Source: Atopsyche davidsoni (lineage: Eukaryota; Arthropoda; Insecta; Trichoptera; Hydrobiosidae). From it: a DNA stretch of 64,000 bases. This document shows positions 24,401 through 39,400 of the stretch, one piece after another; the stretch's first letter is position 1; each line of letters begins with the position of its first letter. Where the stretch lies: NCBI GenBank assembly GCA_022113835.1, contig JAILWY010000013.1:15796001-15860000 (forward strand), written 5' to 3'. The translations under genes and the position numbers were made by a program. The notes under the pieces were generated by a model that ran no database searches, had not been told where the DNA came from, and worked only from the letters and a program-made list of their open reading frames with translations.

Positions 24401-27400
24401 TTTCAACGTTGCGGAGGGTGACATTCTATCGGTTTCCGAAACTTCGTCGGCTCTGTAGAATTCCTGCTGAAGCACGCTCAACTAGCGCGATCTGAGAATT
24501 ACACATTTAAAAATGAGTCGCTCAAATAAATACTCCACCGATAGCAAAAAGGAAGCCAACTTTATTCTTGTACCTCTGTCACAGTTAGACTCACAAATAT
24601 TGTAGCTACAATTGCAAAGTTCAAAGGGTAACATTTGGAGGGCTCCTCGACACCACCGTCTCTGCGTTTAGCCATCGACTCCCGAGTGAGTGCCTCTCCT
24701 CGCCTCTCCTCGCCTCTCCTCGCCTCTCCTCGCCTGTCGGTCCACGTGTCAAGATCGTCGTCTCGAAGAACCGCCCTCGCAGTCCTGCCGCCAGACACCT
24801 CGGGCTTATTTCCCGGCGGGTCAGGAGTCACGAAAACAATCAAAGCCCTCAATCAGCGACGCACCGCAAACAGCAGCAGCACGTGCAGTGTGCTTCAATG
24901 ACTCCATTACTCAACCGTTCTTCTGCTCTACCGATTCATTTATAATGGGGAGCATTTTACTTTTGTGGAAATTGATTTAGCCAAAAACAAATCGAATGCC
25001 GCCCTCGAATATCGAGAGATCCTTACAAGAAGATTGTATAGTTTCCTAGAAATAATTGTGAGTGTTACACGCTTATACGCGTACACGAACAATGATGCCT
25101 TTTACAGTGAAATATTCTTAGTAAGTGACTTCGCGTAATTATGACAATCAATGATTATTGGTTGTTATTATTTATGAATACCGGTGATTTTATTGATTGC
25201 GCTTATGGTATTTTACTGTGAATTAATACATATTATGAATGTAGAATTAAGAACTTGCAATGTATGATATTTATTAAATAGTGTATAATCATCATTATAA
25301 GAACATAAAATGTAATGTTCAAAGAGTTAATATATAAAATAAAATTTAATCTCACCTTTTTAAGACACCAAGTTAATGGTTGTTTATAACTCGAAGAAAA
25401 AATCGTTTTTATATTTTTTAAATATAAACTTTTGGGGTATTTTAAACTGAAAGTAATAATGTTTTTTTTTTATCTGCGGTTAGACCGCTGACACTCGGTT
25501 GAGAGGAGGACTCTTGTTTGATCCTCGTCCTGGCACGTGCATTTCAAGCTGATGCCATTCGGCTCGAGCCTGTTGACATTGCAGGTGTCAATAGAAATTG
25601 CCTCGAAGCAAGTGCTTGGAATATCAATTCATATGAATGGTTTTGTGTCGGACAACAGCTGACTTGTCAATGAGCTGTGAAATTGTCTATGTCGGAAAAT
25701 ATTAATGAATTTAGTTTATTAAAATTGAACCGCCGCTCGAAAGTGATCACAGAATTACCGACAGAAGAGCTCGATAGCGCGTTCAAATTATCCCGAGTCC
25801 GCCTTCCCGCAACGAAGGAGCTGGGAACAAAGGAAAAACCTCTTGGACTCGAGAAACCCTTACAGGTTTACATGACATCTTTGAAAATCAATTTAATTCA
25901 GTACATATGACCTGATCTTATACACGAATAACTTTATACTACCTTTTATGTGATTAAGCATATTTTTTCACACATTGAAAATGATTAAAGAAAACTCTCA
26001 GAAAATATCATCGTGACTTGTGAGGGATCCCTCACAAGTCACGATGATATTTTCTGAGAGTTTTCTTTAATCATTTTCAATGTGTGAAAAAATATGCTTA
26101 ATCACATAAACATACTAATACCTGCATGGGTAAATAAATACGCATCCTGATTAACATTAATCTAAAATTAATATAATTTATACTACCTGATAAATATTTT
26201 TTTCAAATGTCGACATTTTATAGTTGATTTTATTCATTGCTTATAACGCAGTATTTATAGTTTTTTTTCTACAATTAATGAATATTACATGAATATGGTT
26301 GTATTTCCTGAAATAACGACAATCGGTGTAGTCAATAGCGATGGATGATGTTTACTTTTATCTAATGTAACCTTTTCCGAAATTTACTGAGCAAAGAAAC
26401 TAGCAGTTGACCGTTTCAATTAAGAAACACGAATATTTTTACTTGGATTTCTGTGTTAAATGTGTTACCTGTTTTCTTAGTGTGCACTCTTTGCTTTACG
26501 TTTGCTACCACCTCCTCCCAAAGCCATTGATATCTTCAGGGGGAAACAGTTCCTCTGGTAAGACGCCGGTGCACGACCCTCCTACCCCTCGATCGATAAT
26601 TTTAAGTACGAATCACATGTTTTATATCATCCAATTATGATATAGCGCATTAGGACGAAATGTTGACCCTCAGCGGCGGGGCGCGACAAAAAAACTAGAG
26701 TTTGTCTATCATTATTAGATAAAGTATGATTCGATCTATAAACGTACTATATCTTAACATGGCTACAGTACTGTAAAAGTCTTGCATTTCTTAACGTACC
26801 GATTATACAAGGCCTTCAAGTCCGTACAGGGGGTTTCATTGTTCTTAACTTCGAAGAACGAAGGCTTGGATAAGTAACTCAAACATTTGTTCCCTGGCCG
26901 CCTCTTTGTTGTCGACTGACGCATGGCAGCTTCGCTGTCATTGACTCTGGTCTGCAGATTTTGTTTCGACCAATGACCAAGAACGCAAATATTCAATCTA
27001 CGATTAAAAGATAATAGTATCCGTTTCCCAAGTGTCGTCAATTGGAAACAGGCACGACATCCTCAGCGGCGCTCGCACTGCAACCATAGAATGAACCCCA
27101 GAGGATGTGAAACTTCAACTCAACCCATGTGCATTAACATACAAGTAATTTAACAATTTAAAGACTAATTAAATATATATTTTTTTAATAAAAAATTTTT
27201 TTGATTTTTCCACGATTTTATTGTGACTAGTTTCGCCAACTTTTCTAGTTTTGTATTTCAAACGAATGTTGACGAGATAACCTGGCAAAATTATTCACAC
27301 AAACAAAACGTGGAAAAATCACAAAAATGTTTATATTTTTAAAAATATCAAAATAAAATTTCACTAAGTACAATATTAAATACTATCTTTAAAATGACAA

Positions 27401-30400
27401 ACTTTTTTATATCAGTTGACGTCTTCGCTAATCACCTTATTTAATAATTTATGTCGAGGAAGCATCTAGAAAAATTAGTTAGGATTTAAATAATCTCTTC
27501 TGATTAATATATTCTTGTCAAATCTAATGTGCATTAATCAATGTGATTTTTATTCAATAAAATTCTCCGATAAGTTGATAAATAGATCCTTATTATTAGT
27601 TATTGAAAAATAACCTCCACATTAACGTCCTATTGATTTAAAACTTAAATTTCGTATATACTCGTACATATATATATCTGCACGCAATATGCATCTATGT
27701 AAAATACAATACAATAATTATTTCGCTATCATCAGCTTTAATGTCTCAAAATCTTGGACATTTATCTGAATTGACCCCGACAGTACATTTATATATTTAA
27801 CAGCATATAAATAATATTGACTAATAAATTTTATTCGCTCATAAAATGAATACAATAACCGAGATAGAATACTACGTGCCTAGCCTTTGGTTTATCGGGT
27901 CCAGGTTTTATTGTTGTATAATTGAACCATGTGGGGACTCGTCAATAGTAAATACACTTATTTATATTGCAAATTTAGTGCTTTATGATACACGTTATGG
28001 AAAGCGAAATAGACAAACGATGACTGTATTTGTGTAATATACTATTGACTTCAGCAAAATGACTATGACCTCAGTGTCGACGTTTGTATTTTTCAAGGAG
28101 ATTATTATTAAACATGATTCTAGTACCGAAGCCGAAATAGTAAACCGTGGCTTCACACCCAAAACACAAAAAATGGTTTTGTCGTTTTGCTTTCGGCTAT
28201 TCTGAAAAATATATAATTTTCTTCGATATTCCACTCCAGTCTATCAAAACGCTTCATTTGTTAAAAACATAGCCGCGCTGTTTGAATTCTCACATGTCGG
28301 AGCACAGTGGCGGCGGCGAGGGACCCTGGAGGGACCCTGCGGTGGGCTCGCGGTTGACATCTTGACCGTCACTGGAATAATTTATAAGCCAACGTTCACA
28401 GGAGGTTAACGACACCGTACATTACAGTCCGTCAAACTACAAGCACTGTTGTAGGTGTTATTGATATAGAGAATTTACCATCAATATTTATTTCATTTTG
28501 AATTTTTATAAAAAATAGTCCATAAAAAAATTCATATTTTAAAATAATTTTTTTTTTTTTTACGAAAAACGTAGATAGGAAAAAATTGCTTTGAATTAAT
28601 TCTGTAATAATTTAATATAAAATATGGTTAATTTAAGTCACTAAATTTTGGTCTTCATTAATAGTTTAAATTTAAGAGGTGAAAATCGCACAATTACTCA
28701 TCAAAATCAATGAACATGGAAGTTTCAAATAAATTAGATATTATTTTCAATATATTTCAGCGATAGGAATTCAATATTTTTGACAGAGAGTACTTGGTGG
28801 AATTCCATTTTAATGTTTTAAATAAGTTAAATACTTGAGTGATTTTCCGCATATAGATTTTTATTAGAGAGTGTTTGATAATACCAACGTGAAAGGTTGG
28901 CGAAACCGGTCTCCAATAAAAATCTGTATGTGGAAAAATTGGTCAATAATTAGAAATGGCCATGGTTTATCCTGTTCTTTTTAACTGATCTAGTGGCGAA
29001 TAACTCAATTCACCTTTCCAGTTCGTCTTACTTGGAGTAGAAGTCAAAAATATCGTACATATAGTAAAATAGAGTACAAGTAAAAAAAAAGTTCATTTTC
29101 ACTATTTAAAAAAAATGTTTTCTTAATATATATTTAACTTTATTGTGAACTGCTGGTGTATACATTTACCATGTTAATTTTTTTTTTATGTTGAAACATA
29201 TTTAAATAACAAATTTGAAGAGATCTCGATAAAAACAAATAAGTGAGCGCTTTCGCCTTTCAATGGGTACTTTCAGACTCAAATTATAAATTAGGAGTAT
29301 TAAAATTAAACCTTTGACTATTCACATTGACTTAAATAAAATTTCATGATTAATACTGAATCAAAGAGACTAAAACTATAGGAATGCGTAGACGACCACC
29401 TCCTTCGCGCTCATCTCTGTGCAGGTGGTTGCCAAGCCAGCGTCACCGGCCGCGGCTGCAGGTCGCAGGCTTCAAGAGCCGCGTGCCTGGTAAGGCTATA
29501 CCAGAACCAGGAAGCGACTCTCGTCTAGTCAGCCCAGTTCCCCACTGAACTAGAGTAGGTCTTATAAACACACACGATTGATTAAAGCAACAAAAATATA
29601 TATTATAGTTTATATGAACGGTGGGGTACCCAAAAAAATATCAGTACAGTACCGATATTATTTTGGTTACCCCACCGTTCATACAGGCTATATATATATT
29701 TTTTTTTTTTGCTTGCAAAAAAAAATGAGAATTTCGTTATAAAAATGATATTATGGCATTTCCCGATCGTATTTATGAGCAACCCATTTGTAGACATTTA
29801 AATCTTTCCAAGATTTAATTTTTTACGGATGTTTTTTTTGTCTAAATTCACGCCATAAATACATTGTACATTTTTGGTGACGCGGCATGGGTTTTTTTTG
29901 TAAAGTATGTGTTGTGCCGGTTATTTGGGTTTTTTAATGCAATAAATAAAACTTTTTACTTTAATTGTAACTTCACTACACGCCACGAATTAACACAGTA
30001 TTTTAACGCCGTGGTAATAACGTTTGAACATAGATGCCTTTAAACGCAAGAGTATTGTAAGTAAAATGATAAATCTGGGCGATTCGTGAAATCGGGTAGT
30101 TTATCTTTTTCTTCGGGTGCCTTTCCTCAGAGGAGGTCGGCGACCATCTCACTGAGCATATATTTATGCTGAGCCAGTGTTCATAATTTTCTTAGAGAAA
30201 ATAGTATAGTGGATCCTCGTGTAGTTTAAAACAGACTTAAATTTAAAAAAAATGAATTGAATAGTGTTGTCATGCTGCTGCAACAACTACAGGGCTTGTT
30301 GGTTTTTACTTGTATAATGCAAGAAGGAGCTGCCTTTGAAATCTATGTGATGGTGGATCCGAGTGGTTTCCCAGCAGCGCCGACTGTGCCTTGCAAAATC

Positions 30401-33400
30401 CGGCTATAGAATGTACAAGATTTTTGCGGCCATTTAGTAACGCGGCGTGAAGAACTCCGAGCAGGCTTGAGTGGGCTCGGGAATAGTAAAATCAACTTCT
30501 CGTAACTACACATGTTTTTTTAAAGCCGAGCATTTCAGCGATCGCGGCAGTGTTTTCCGCCTTGTGTGCTAGCAGTTAGTGCGGCTGCTTAGTGGTCGTA
30601 AGGTCCGGTCTTGATAATAGGTTCTTTTTTTATGTAAAATAAGCCAAATCTTTATGTGTTTTATAGTTTATATGACTTTCCTGTACTCAATCAAAGAGAT
30701 GCCTCGAATCGCTCGCTTACCAGCTCATTTTCCACTTGCGTTTCTCGATTCGTACAAAATATAGTTGTCAATATTTATATATATTTTTTTTATTGGAGTT
30801 ATTAAGTATTGCTGAAAACGTTTTGTGTACATCAAATAGCACTTCCGATTCAATTCTAGTATACAACCTCTCCATAGTCCAGTAGTTTATAAGCTGGCAT
30901 GCTAATCATAAGGCTGCTAGTACTTACTGCTGCTTTTCTATTTAACTTTTGCAAAATTATGTGGTTATAGTCTCCTCGTTCTCAGATTATCTGAGGTTAG
31001 AATTTTATTTAACAGTGTAGAACACAGATCAAATGTTTAGTTATTTCAGAATAATAATAGTGTATATTGTTTACACGCTTCCAATAAAACCTCGTTTCAC
31101 AGTTCAAGATCTTGCCCCTGGATCTATTATAACGATTTATTAATGCTATCGCATGGTTCTATATGGTATTTTAATATTTTAACAATTTAACATCTTCACA
31201 GGAAACATGAAATATTATTCCACAATTCATCTGATCTAGGTGATTTAGCCACCCCATTCTAATGGCAGATTGGTTATGTACGGTGAATGCAACTTTGGTC
31301 ACTCTTATGCCGCAACCTGCCAGCGCACGAGTCACGAGGACTCGATTGAAGGATGAAATTAAATGGAAAACAAATTGAAATATAAAAGATAATATAAGCG
31401 GCGGGTACGTGACTCTTTCACCGACGTCGAACCGACTGCCGCGCATTTGCAGTGGCGTAGCATTCCACGCCTCGAGTTAAATAGCAAAACGACTGTAGGT
31501 TTTTGCAGCCAATGTTATAAGAACTCCGTATTTCTACGGGCGCCCATCATAGTGGATCCCGAAATAGTACGCTCGAATCCACAAAAACGCGACAAATATG
31601 AATAGCCGATTTGCTAGGATTGGTAACATTGGTAACGATTGATTTGCTATTGGTAACATTTTTATTTGTAAGTTCCATCGCCTTTCAAGAGTTTTTTCAG
31701 ACGTTTAAGAAGCTCTTGACTCAAACAAAAAATGCGTAATTTTCTTGTCATTTAATTTTTCATATTTGTTATTTAAAAGTACAGTGTTACAAAATTAAAT
31801 CAATCAGGAAATATAATAAAAGCTGTTTCGCCTAAAAAATATTTATATTTTTAAGTGGTACAACACTTTTAAAGGCACTCTCAATCCGGCGCGGTTGAAA
31901 GATATACACTATTATATAAAGGGACATGCTGTGAAGACAAACAATGCACCAACATCCGAATATAAATATTTGATAGTAAGAGCCGAAGTCTCTGTTGTGT
32001 GTACTAATCAAGAAAGTACCATGATATCAAGAAGATACCATGCACCCTCACATACATTTCCTTGTCACCCCACGCCACTGTTATGTAAGGATTGGCAGAT
32101 GTATTTCAAGAATGCAATTGAGATAGCTGCAATAATTGACTGCCCTGGGCTAAAACTTACAGCCGGTGCTCCAAGCAGGAGTTTCAACACCAGTTAATAG
32201 TCTCTATATGCTGTGTGTAATACGCGAGTGTTTACTAGTAAATGATATCGTATTATATTCTAAACCACCATGAAATATAAAGGTTTTACTTTCAAATATA
32301 ATACTGCGGTTAACTTGAATTTACACCGGTGTTATTGTACATTCTACCTCTCTGGGTCAAACATGAAACCCTTTACTTTTGACTGACAGAATAGCAGGGA
32401 TATAATTTCAACACAATCTACACTAACCGTGTTTATGAAAATTAAAGTCATAACCGTAAACATTTATACGACAGTGGGATTCCGAGTTCAGCTGTAAGCT
32501 TTCTTAGTTTAATTTCCTGTAAAGTCATAAATCATCTCCTGAATCAAAACTAAGAAGATCCGTTCATAAAAAAAAACTGTCGTCACAGCCGTAATTACGT
32601 GAATGCTTCCTAACGCTCACCTATTTTCCTCTTTTCTTGTGGCTTCATGTCATATACAGAAAAATCACAGTAAACATGCATCGGAAATGGCTTTTTGTCC
32701 CGGCATCACAAGGCGCTCAATTTACTAAAAGTAACGTTTATTAATAAAAGTATGTTTGGTGTGTAATTTATTGAATACACGTTACAAGCATTGTTCCAGT
32801 ATATAAATGTATATTTATTTTAATTCTCTTACGGCAATCATATTTCATCACATCGGCTAAACGGACAATTGAAATTTCTTTCCAAGCATGCAGGCTTGAC
32901 GTGCTACACGTGAGCTTATTATCTTTGAAACTCGCAACAATTAGCCTCCAGCATGTAAAAACAAACCACATATACGCTAAGCGTATTTTCTTATCCAACC
33001 AACCGTGGACCAAATATTATATGGGGATTATTCCCAAAAATGAAGCTGTGAATAATCCACACGCGAAACATCAAAAAGTAAATGTTTAATCTAATATATT
33101 ATTACTTACATTGTTATTAAAAAAAATCCTTATTGCGTTAATTTTGTAATTTTATGAATTAGTTTTAATAATAAAAAAAACGCATTTCGTTTCACCTTCG
33201 TTTTTCGAAGAAATTTTAGTGCACCCAAGTTTTACAGGAGGGCAAAAATACAAGACCCCGAGCAACCTCGCTGCGAAAAGACTGCAATGCACATTTGATT
33301 TTCATTTCGACACCAAACCGGCACAAAGTGTCTAGTAAAAACTCAAACTACTGTTATTAATGTTCTGCTTCATCTCAGTTTCCCCTCGTGCATATTATGG

Positions 33401-36400
33401 TCTGTTTAATATCAACGTATAGTGTTATAATTCCAACCACATAGAACAACTCGGCGGTACGTACACAATTCTGAGCAATGATACATTCTTTCACGCGTGA
33501 GAGCTTTGAGAATTTCAATATTCGCTTACGAAACGGCGGCCTTCGTTGTTGGAGTCGGACGGAATACACAATAAAAAGACACGAGATCCCCTCATCTGTT
33601 ATTTAATCGCACGACGACGAACTGTCACAGCGGTGCTTGAATTTAGCATTAAATTTTCAGTTTTCTTGAGTTTTAGTCCCCGTACTTGAACTTCAAATCC
33701 CTGAAGGTGGCCCGGGGACCAAAACGTCAGAGCACTGAAAACTTCAAGCAGTTCAACATCCGAGAAACTTATTCAACAAATAGTGACATGACTTAACAAA
33801 TATATAAAACATTAAAAATCACCCTCCACTCAGCATTTTATTGCATAAACCTAATGCTTTTCGCCCTATTCAAAATCGAGTCATAAGAGTAGGCAACGAA
33901 ATACACTCACCGCGAATAAGTGGTTGATTTTGATTAGAATAATGTTTAGTGAACGTATTAAACTGTGGATATATTTTATCGCAAATCTACGTGTTCTTTT
34001 CCAATAGAATATTGCGTTAAGTTCTCTAGGTTGGTTGTCAGAACCCTTGATGGGTTTTACAAAATATTCCGCTTACCGCAAATAACTATTATCTACTGAG
34101 AAATGGGCAATAAACGGTTATATGGTTTCATAGAGTTATGCAAGCAATCTACAATTACTATCTGTAAAAGGTACTTGCACTTGTAAGAGTCATTATAGTT
34201 GTGCAGTTTGAGAATATCGAAAGGTGAAAAGGATTACTCGTAAAAACCACTTGGTTAATTTATTTAAATAGCATGTAATAATTTTAGATATACGGTAAAA
34301 CTTTCAGTTTTTAAAACAAGTTTTCTCTATAGTAAAAAGCTGCAGTTAATTCAAACTTTCTAACCGAACGTGCTGTCAGTTACGTCACTTGCACCATCGC
34401 ACCATCACCGCACCGAAATATTTCAAACAAACGGTAGATTGACTCCGGTGTATTTGACTGTCATATATAACCGGAAGATAGAACCGGTTTCAGAGCACGT
34501 GAACAAAAATTGTGTAATAATTGTTGGTAAGCCCGACTGTACTGCTTGCTTGAGTAGAAGTTCTCTCAATAGTACGAAATTTGCCTTTAAGGTAATCTAA
34601 CCGAATTATAAATAGACATTTAGCTTAATCTTCATGGACTTGGTGACCCCCTCTTTTACAATCTGAATTTATAGTCGTTCAGGCACAACGGCAGTATAGT
34701 CATATAATAAATAAGTTAAAAGATGGTTAGCGTAAACCTGGTTTAGGAAGTCACGGTATAAAACTCATTATTTGCTTGCAGTAACTTGAATTGTAGATAT
34801 GTTAGATTGATATAAAAATAGTAAGCTTAATTTTTTTAAATTTATTAAATATCCAAATTTAAATTGATGAAATAATTAGTTTATAAATAATACTATTTAA
34901 AATATATTTTATTTAATATTATTTCCCGTTTTCCGAATTGTGTTTTTAATTATTTTTTTTTAGAGTTTAATCTCGAAGGGATTATGTTTTTTTTTTTGTT
35001 AGTTAAAAGCAATAAAGTGACGGAATTTACACTACAAAAATTTTATATTCATTGATTAGCATTTATATTGAAAACATGTCACTTGTGAGATTCGAAACTG
35101 GGTCTTTTGAGTTACCAATGTACCGACGAGCCGTCGGTACTTTTATTGTGTAGTACATTAACAAAGCGGCCAACGCCTTAGCTTTTGGACACGTTCTTGG
35201 CTGCTTAGTTTTACACAATTGGATTTATTCTAATATGTTTTAACCACTCAATGCATTTCAATTGATCAGTCAATAAAGCAAAAAACGCACATTCGTATTC
35301 GTGGTGCAACGCAGCGGTTGCAGCACGCACAGGCAGTGCTACTAGACTACTCAGTACGTGCAATGCACCTGCACGCGGCGCTACCTAGTGATGGGTATAA
35401 TCAGTTTATATTGTTAATCGACCTGATCTATTTTTCCTTGATTAAAATATCCCGTTATTCCAATCCCATTTTCATACGACATGGTGTTTTTTTTTTTTCC
35501 CAGTTTGAATGCTTAATTATCCCAATTGTGGTTTTAGCAGAATCTTTACGAACACCTTTTTTCCCATAAAATATCTCAATGTTTCAACTTAAATTTTCAA
35601 ATCTTTTTAGACTTCATTCGTCGTTATTTTCCTTATTAATTGATCTGAGCGAGATGTCTGTAAACCACACTATAAAAAAATATATATAGGATGCTACAAA
35701 TGGGAAAAGCAATCAGAGGAGGTTGCGACTGCGCCCAACTTTTTGCGACTTTCTCTCGTCTTAGCTTTTAGTTTTTGGAGTAAATCATGGGATACTTTTT
35801 TATAAAAAAAATTACATATTCAAAAATTATACTTTTTAAAGACACGATTGATTCGACTTAAACAATTATTAGACTAATCACTATACCATCATTAATTATC
35901 ACAGCTCTTGACTGTGGCAACATCCTGATAGCGGTACTTAAAAGTTTCAAAAGCTTGATTAAGGAAGCAATTTGTAACAGGAGCTCAGATTATCACTTGA
36001 GAAGAATGCAGTTAGAAACAGCAGAGTTCTTGGAAGTTGGATGTCTCCACCAGACGCTGTCGATCAGTTGACCTGGATCAGGTCTGCAGAAAAAACTGGC
36101 GGCAGAAATGCAGCAATTATACTCCAAACCGCTCTATTATTTTATACGCAATGCATAATGACATATTGTAAAAACTATTTTTTTTAAAACGCGATAAATT
36201 ATAAGAACCTACTTTAAGCGAATAACTAGTTTATAAAGTGGTAAATATTCAAAAAACTACAATATTTTATTGTTTGATTTATTCTGTGCTTACGGACGGG
36301 AGACTGCAATATCTGAAAACTAGAAGTCTAAATAATAAGGGACAAGCAAATCGACAAGCAGTGGAAACCATTCAATGGCAACTGAGGCTGTGTCTGGGTT

Positions 36401-39400
36401 GACATGTATCCGGCATTTGTCTAGTATACAAACTTATCACAGAAAATCCACAGCACATAAGTGTTTTTTGTAAATAATTTATTTTTAATTTTAATACAAT
36501 GTATTACACGATATAACTTCGATAAAACCTTTTTGTTTAACCAGTATTCGAAACCGGGCACATAACAAGCACGAAATGTAATCTAACATTTGTTAAAAAG
36601 TAATAAACTAAATAAGGAAAATCTTCTATCTTCTATATATTGTATATAAAACACAAACTCAAAAACCGGCGGTTATTTGACTGCGCTAAGTTTTAAACCC
36701 TTCGAACCGATGTGCCAAATATACTGAGGCACATCGCCGAAAGCCAATAATACTAAGGTGGGCTTAGGCCACTTAAATTAAACAATTAATAATCAAATTC
36801 GGTTTATTAAGTTTCAACATTTTGCGGTCGCGAATGCTTTTCAAAAAGAGAACAGTGTCATGTTGGCGGATAATGCAAGCTGCCAGCAAAAAAACACTGA
36901 TCTTGATGTTTGTTAAGATAAGTATGACGTTGCCGTTGTATAATGCAGGCTGCCACAACAACCAAAAAAAAAAACAACAGAACTGTCATTAATTTGCGAC
37001 GAGATCTTTTTATCACATTTAAGTACAATCCTGCTTGGTCGGAAATCAAAGATTTGCTATCGCCTGGTTAGTCATCGCATCACAGACATGATCTGACAGC
37101 TAGAGTTTTCAAACAAAAACTCATGAATCTCACGATAAAAAATTATATATGCGGCGAAGTGCAATCCGAGATGTATTCGATTGAATGGCAAAAACGGGGT
37201 TTATCGCACTCTCATATTCTAATTTGGCTAAAAGAAAAAATTGTTCCAACTCAAATCGATAGTGTTATATTTGTTGAACTACCGAATCAACATGATGATC
37301 CGATACTTTTTGACGTTGTTTGTAAGAACATGATTCACGGCCCATGCGGAGCATTGAATATGAATTCGCCTTGTAGAAAGACGGCAAATGCATGAAAATA
37401 TATCCACGCGATTTGATTAATGAACTTCAAACTGGTGAAGATGGATATCCGAAATACAGACGAGGAAAGCCAGAATATGGAGGATTCACCACCACCATTA
37501 AACTAAGAAACGTTGATATTGACATTGATAACAGATGGATTGTTCCATACAGTCCAATACTGTCAAAAACATTTCAAACATATATCAAATCAAATCAATC
37601 AAAGCTTTCAAGTCGAAACGATGAAATCACTCAATTTTAGATGGGTCAAAACGCCGAAAAATCTTTTTTTTTTACACACCTACCGAAAAAACTCACTATA
37701 TTGTTTATCCGCTAGCATTAAGATAAAAAAGTTAATAAATAAACAAAATTTCCTTTTTTTTTTTTTTCGAACATATAAAAATAGTATTTTATTTCTGTAT
37801 TTAGCGTAGTAGCACGCGCCGGGCATCCGCTAGTAAGTAATAAAATAAATAGGACGTCGGTTAATGACGTCCTATTTATTTTTATTACTCTTTGCTCATT
37901 TAAGATTACTTTTATAGATGTTAAAAAAGTACACTTTGTATTAAAATATATAACGTATAGACAGGACTGATATGTACTTTTAAATAAATTTAAGTTAAAA
38001 CTTAATTATTAATCCTTTTGCAGTTCCAATCGTTATTAGCTTGTAGGTCAATTACTATCAAATCAGATTATTGAAGCCTGTCCTGGTCCTGTACCAGTCT
38101 GTTTCTTTACTTGGGTTTACTTTTACTAATAGTAAACAAAAAAATGTGAAACTTCAATTAAACTAGCATACGAGTATCTGTTACAAATTTATTTCAGCGT
38201 CAATTTTTTTAACCTAAACATACAACTTTTTTTGTAACCTCAATTTTAAAGTATTCCTATTCTAAGTAAGTTAAAAATGTATTTGAAGCGATGCAAGAAA
38301 GTAGACTGAAGAACGAGTTACCTCTCGAGAAACTGCGGGGAAAAAATGGTGCCTGAATAGAACAAAATAGTACCGTGTTCTATTTTGTACAAAAAAAAAA
38401 CCTGTTCGAATACCTTACCAACAATGAAAAAGTATATTTAAACCTCTAATTGCGAGCATAATCTATTTTATAAAAGTGCTCGCTATACGAATCACTCTTA
38501 TATCGAAGTGAATTTCCCCATAAGAATTTTTGGAAACTCACATCATTCGTTCAAAATATACAAAGTCGGTTGTCAGTTCTATGTGATGTTCCGCCAGAAG
38601 CTATGTTAAGGATACAATTTCGACCACAATTGACGACTCATGTTCATAAGTGAACCTATCAACGCAAACAGGCCACAGTTGTCTCAGAGCAGAATTTAGG
38701 GTTATCATGGTAACCCCATTCCAAGCTTAATCAATATTCTTCGTATTGCAAAATATCGCTCGCATATTGAGTTACAGTTTATTTAAAAAAAGAATTGCAA
38801 GTCTTAAAAAACTTTCGCAAACCAAGTTGTTACGAGTTAAGCGTATAAATTGTGTTTGTAACAATAAATACTGTTGCGGTAGTAAATTCTGAGTCCATTC
38901 AAATCATAATAAAACAATGATTTTTATTCTACGTATCTCTGCTACTAGGTAATCGATTCTAGCACAAAACAACAATCCCATCGGTCGCGAAAAAAAATCT
39001 CGCTTATTTCAATAGAGCGAACTATATTTTAGTGCTGTTTGTTAATTTCCATGTTATAACCATTCTACTTGGAAATTGCCGTATCCTGAGAATGGGAATG
39101 AAAATACCAACAAATAAAACTTGCAATTACAATAATGCGTATACATGTATTTATCGCGATTCTTAAGCATAGCATACATTACCAAAGAGCGCTGTTATCA
39201 GATTTTATTTATTTATTAATAAAGTACTTTAGTGATTTTCCACATGTTCGTTTTTATTTGTGAAAGGTTGGCGAAACCGGTCACAAATAAAAACGACTAT
39301 GTGGAAAAACACTCAAGTATTTTATTAAAAAATATTAAAATGGAATTCCACCAAGTACTCTCTGTCAAAAATATTGAATTTCTAGATTTAATTTTATTGC

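Noticed and set aside
24383..24414. microRNA precursor
   Set aside because: Loop of two bases and no asymmetric bulges; too short for a pre-miRNA.
31895..32197. 100-codon + strand open frame in the large intron
   Set aside because: No family features, no supporting splice context, composition like flanking noncoding DNA.
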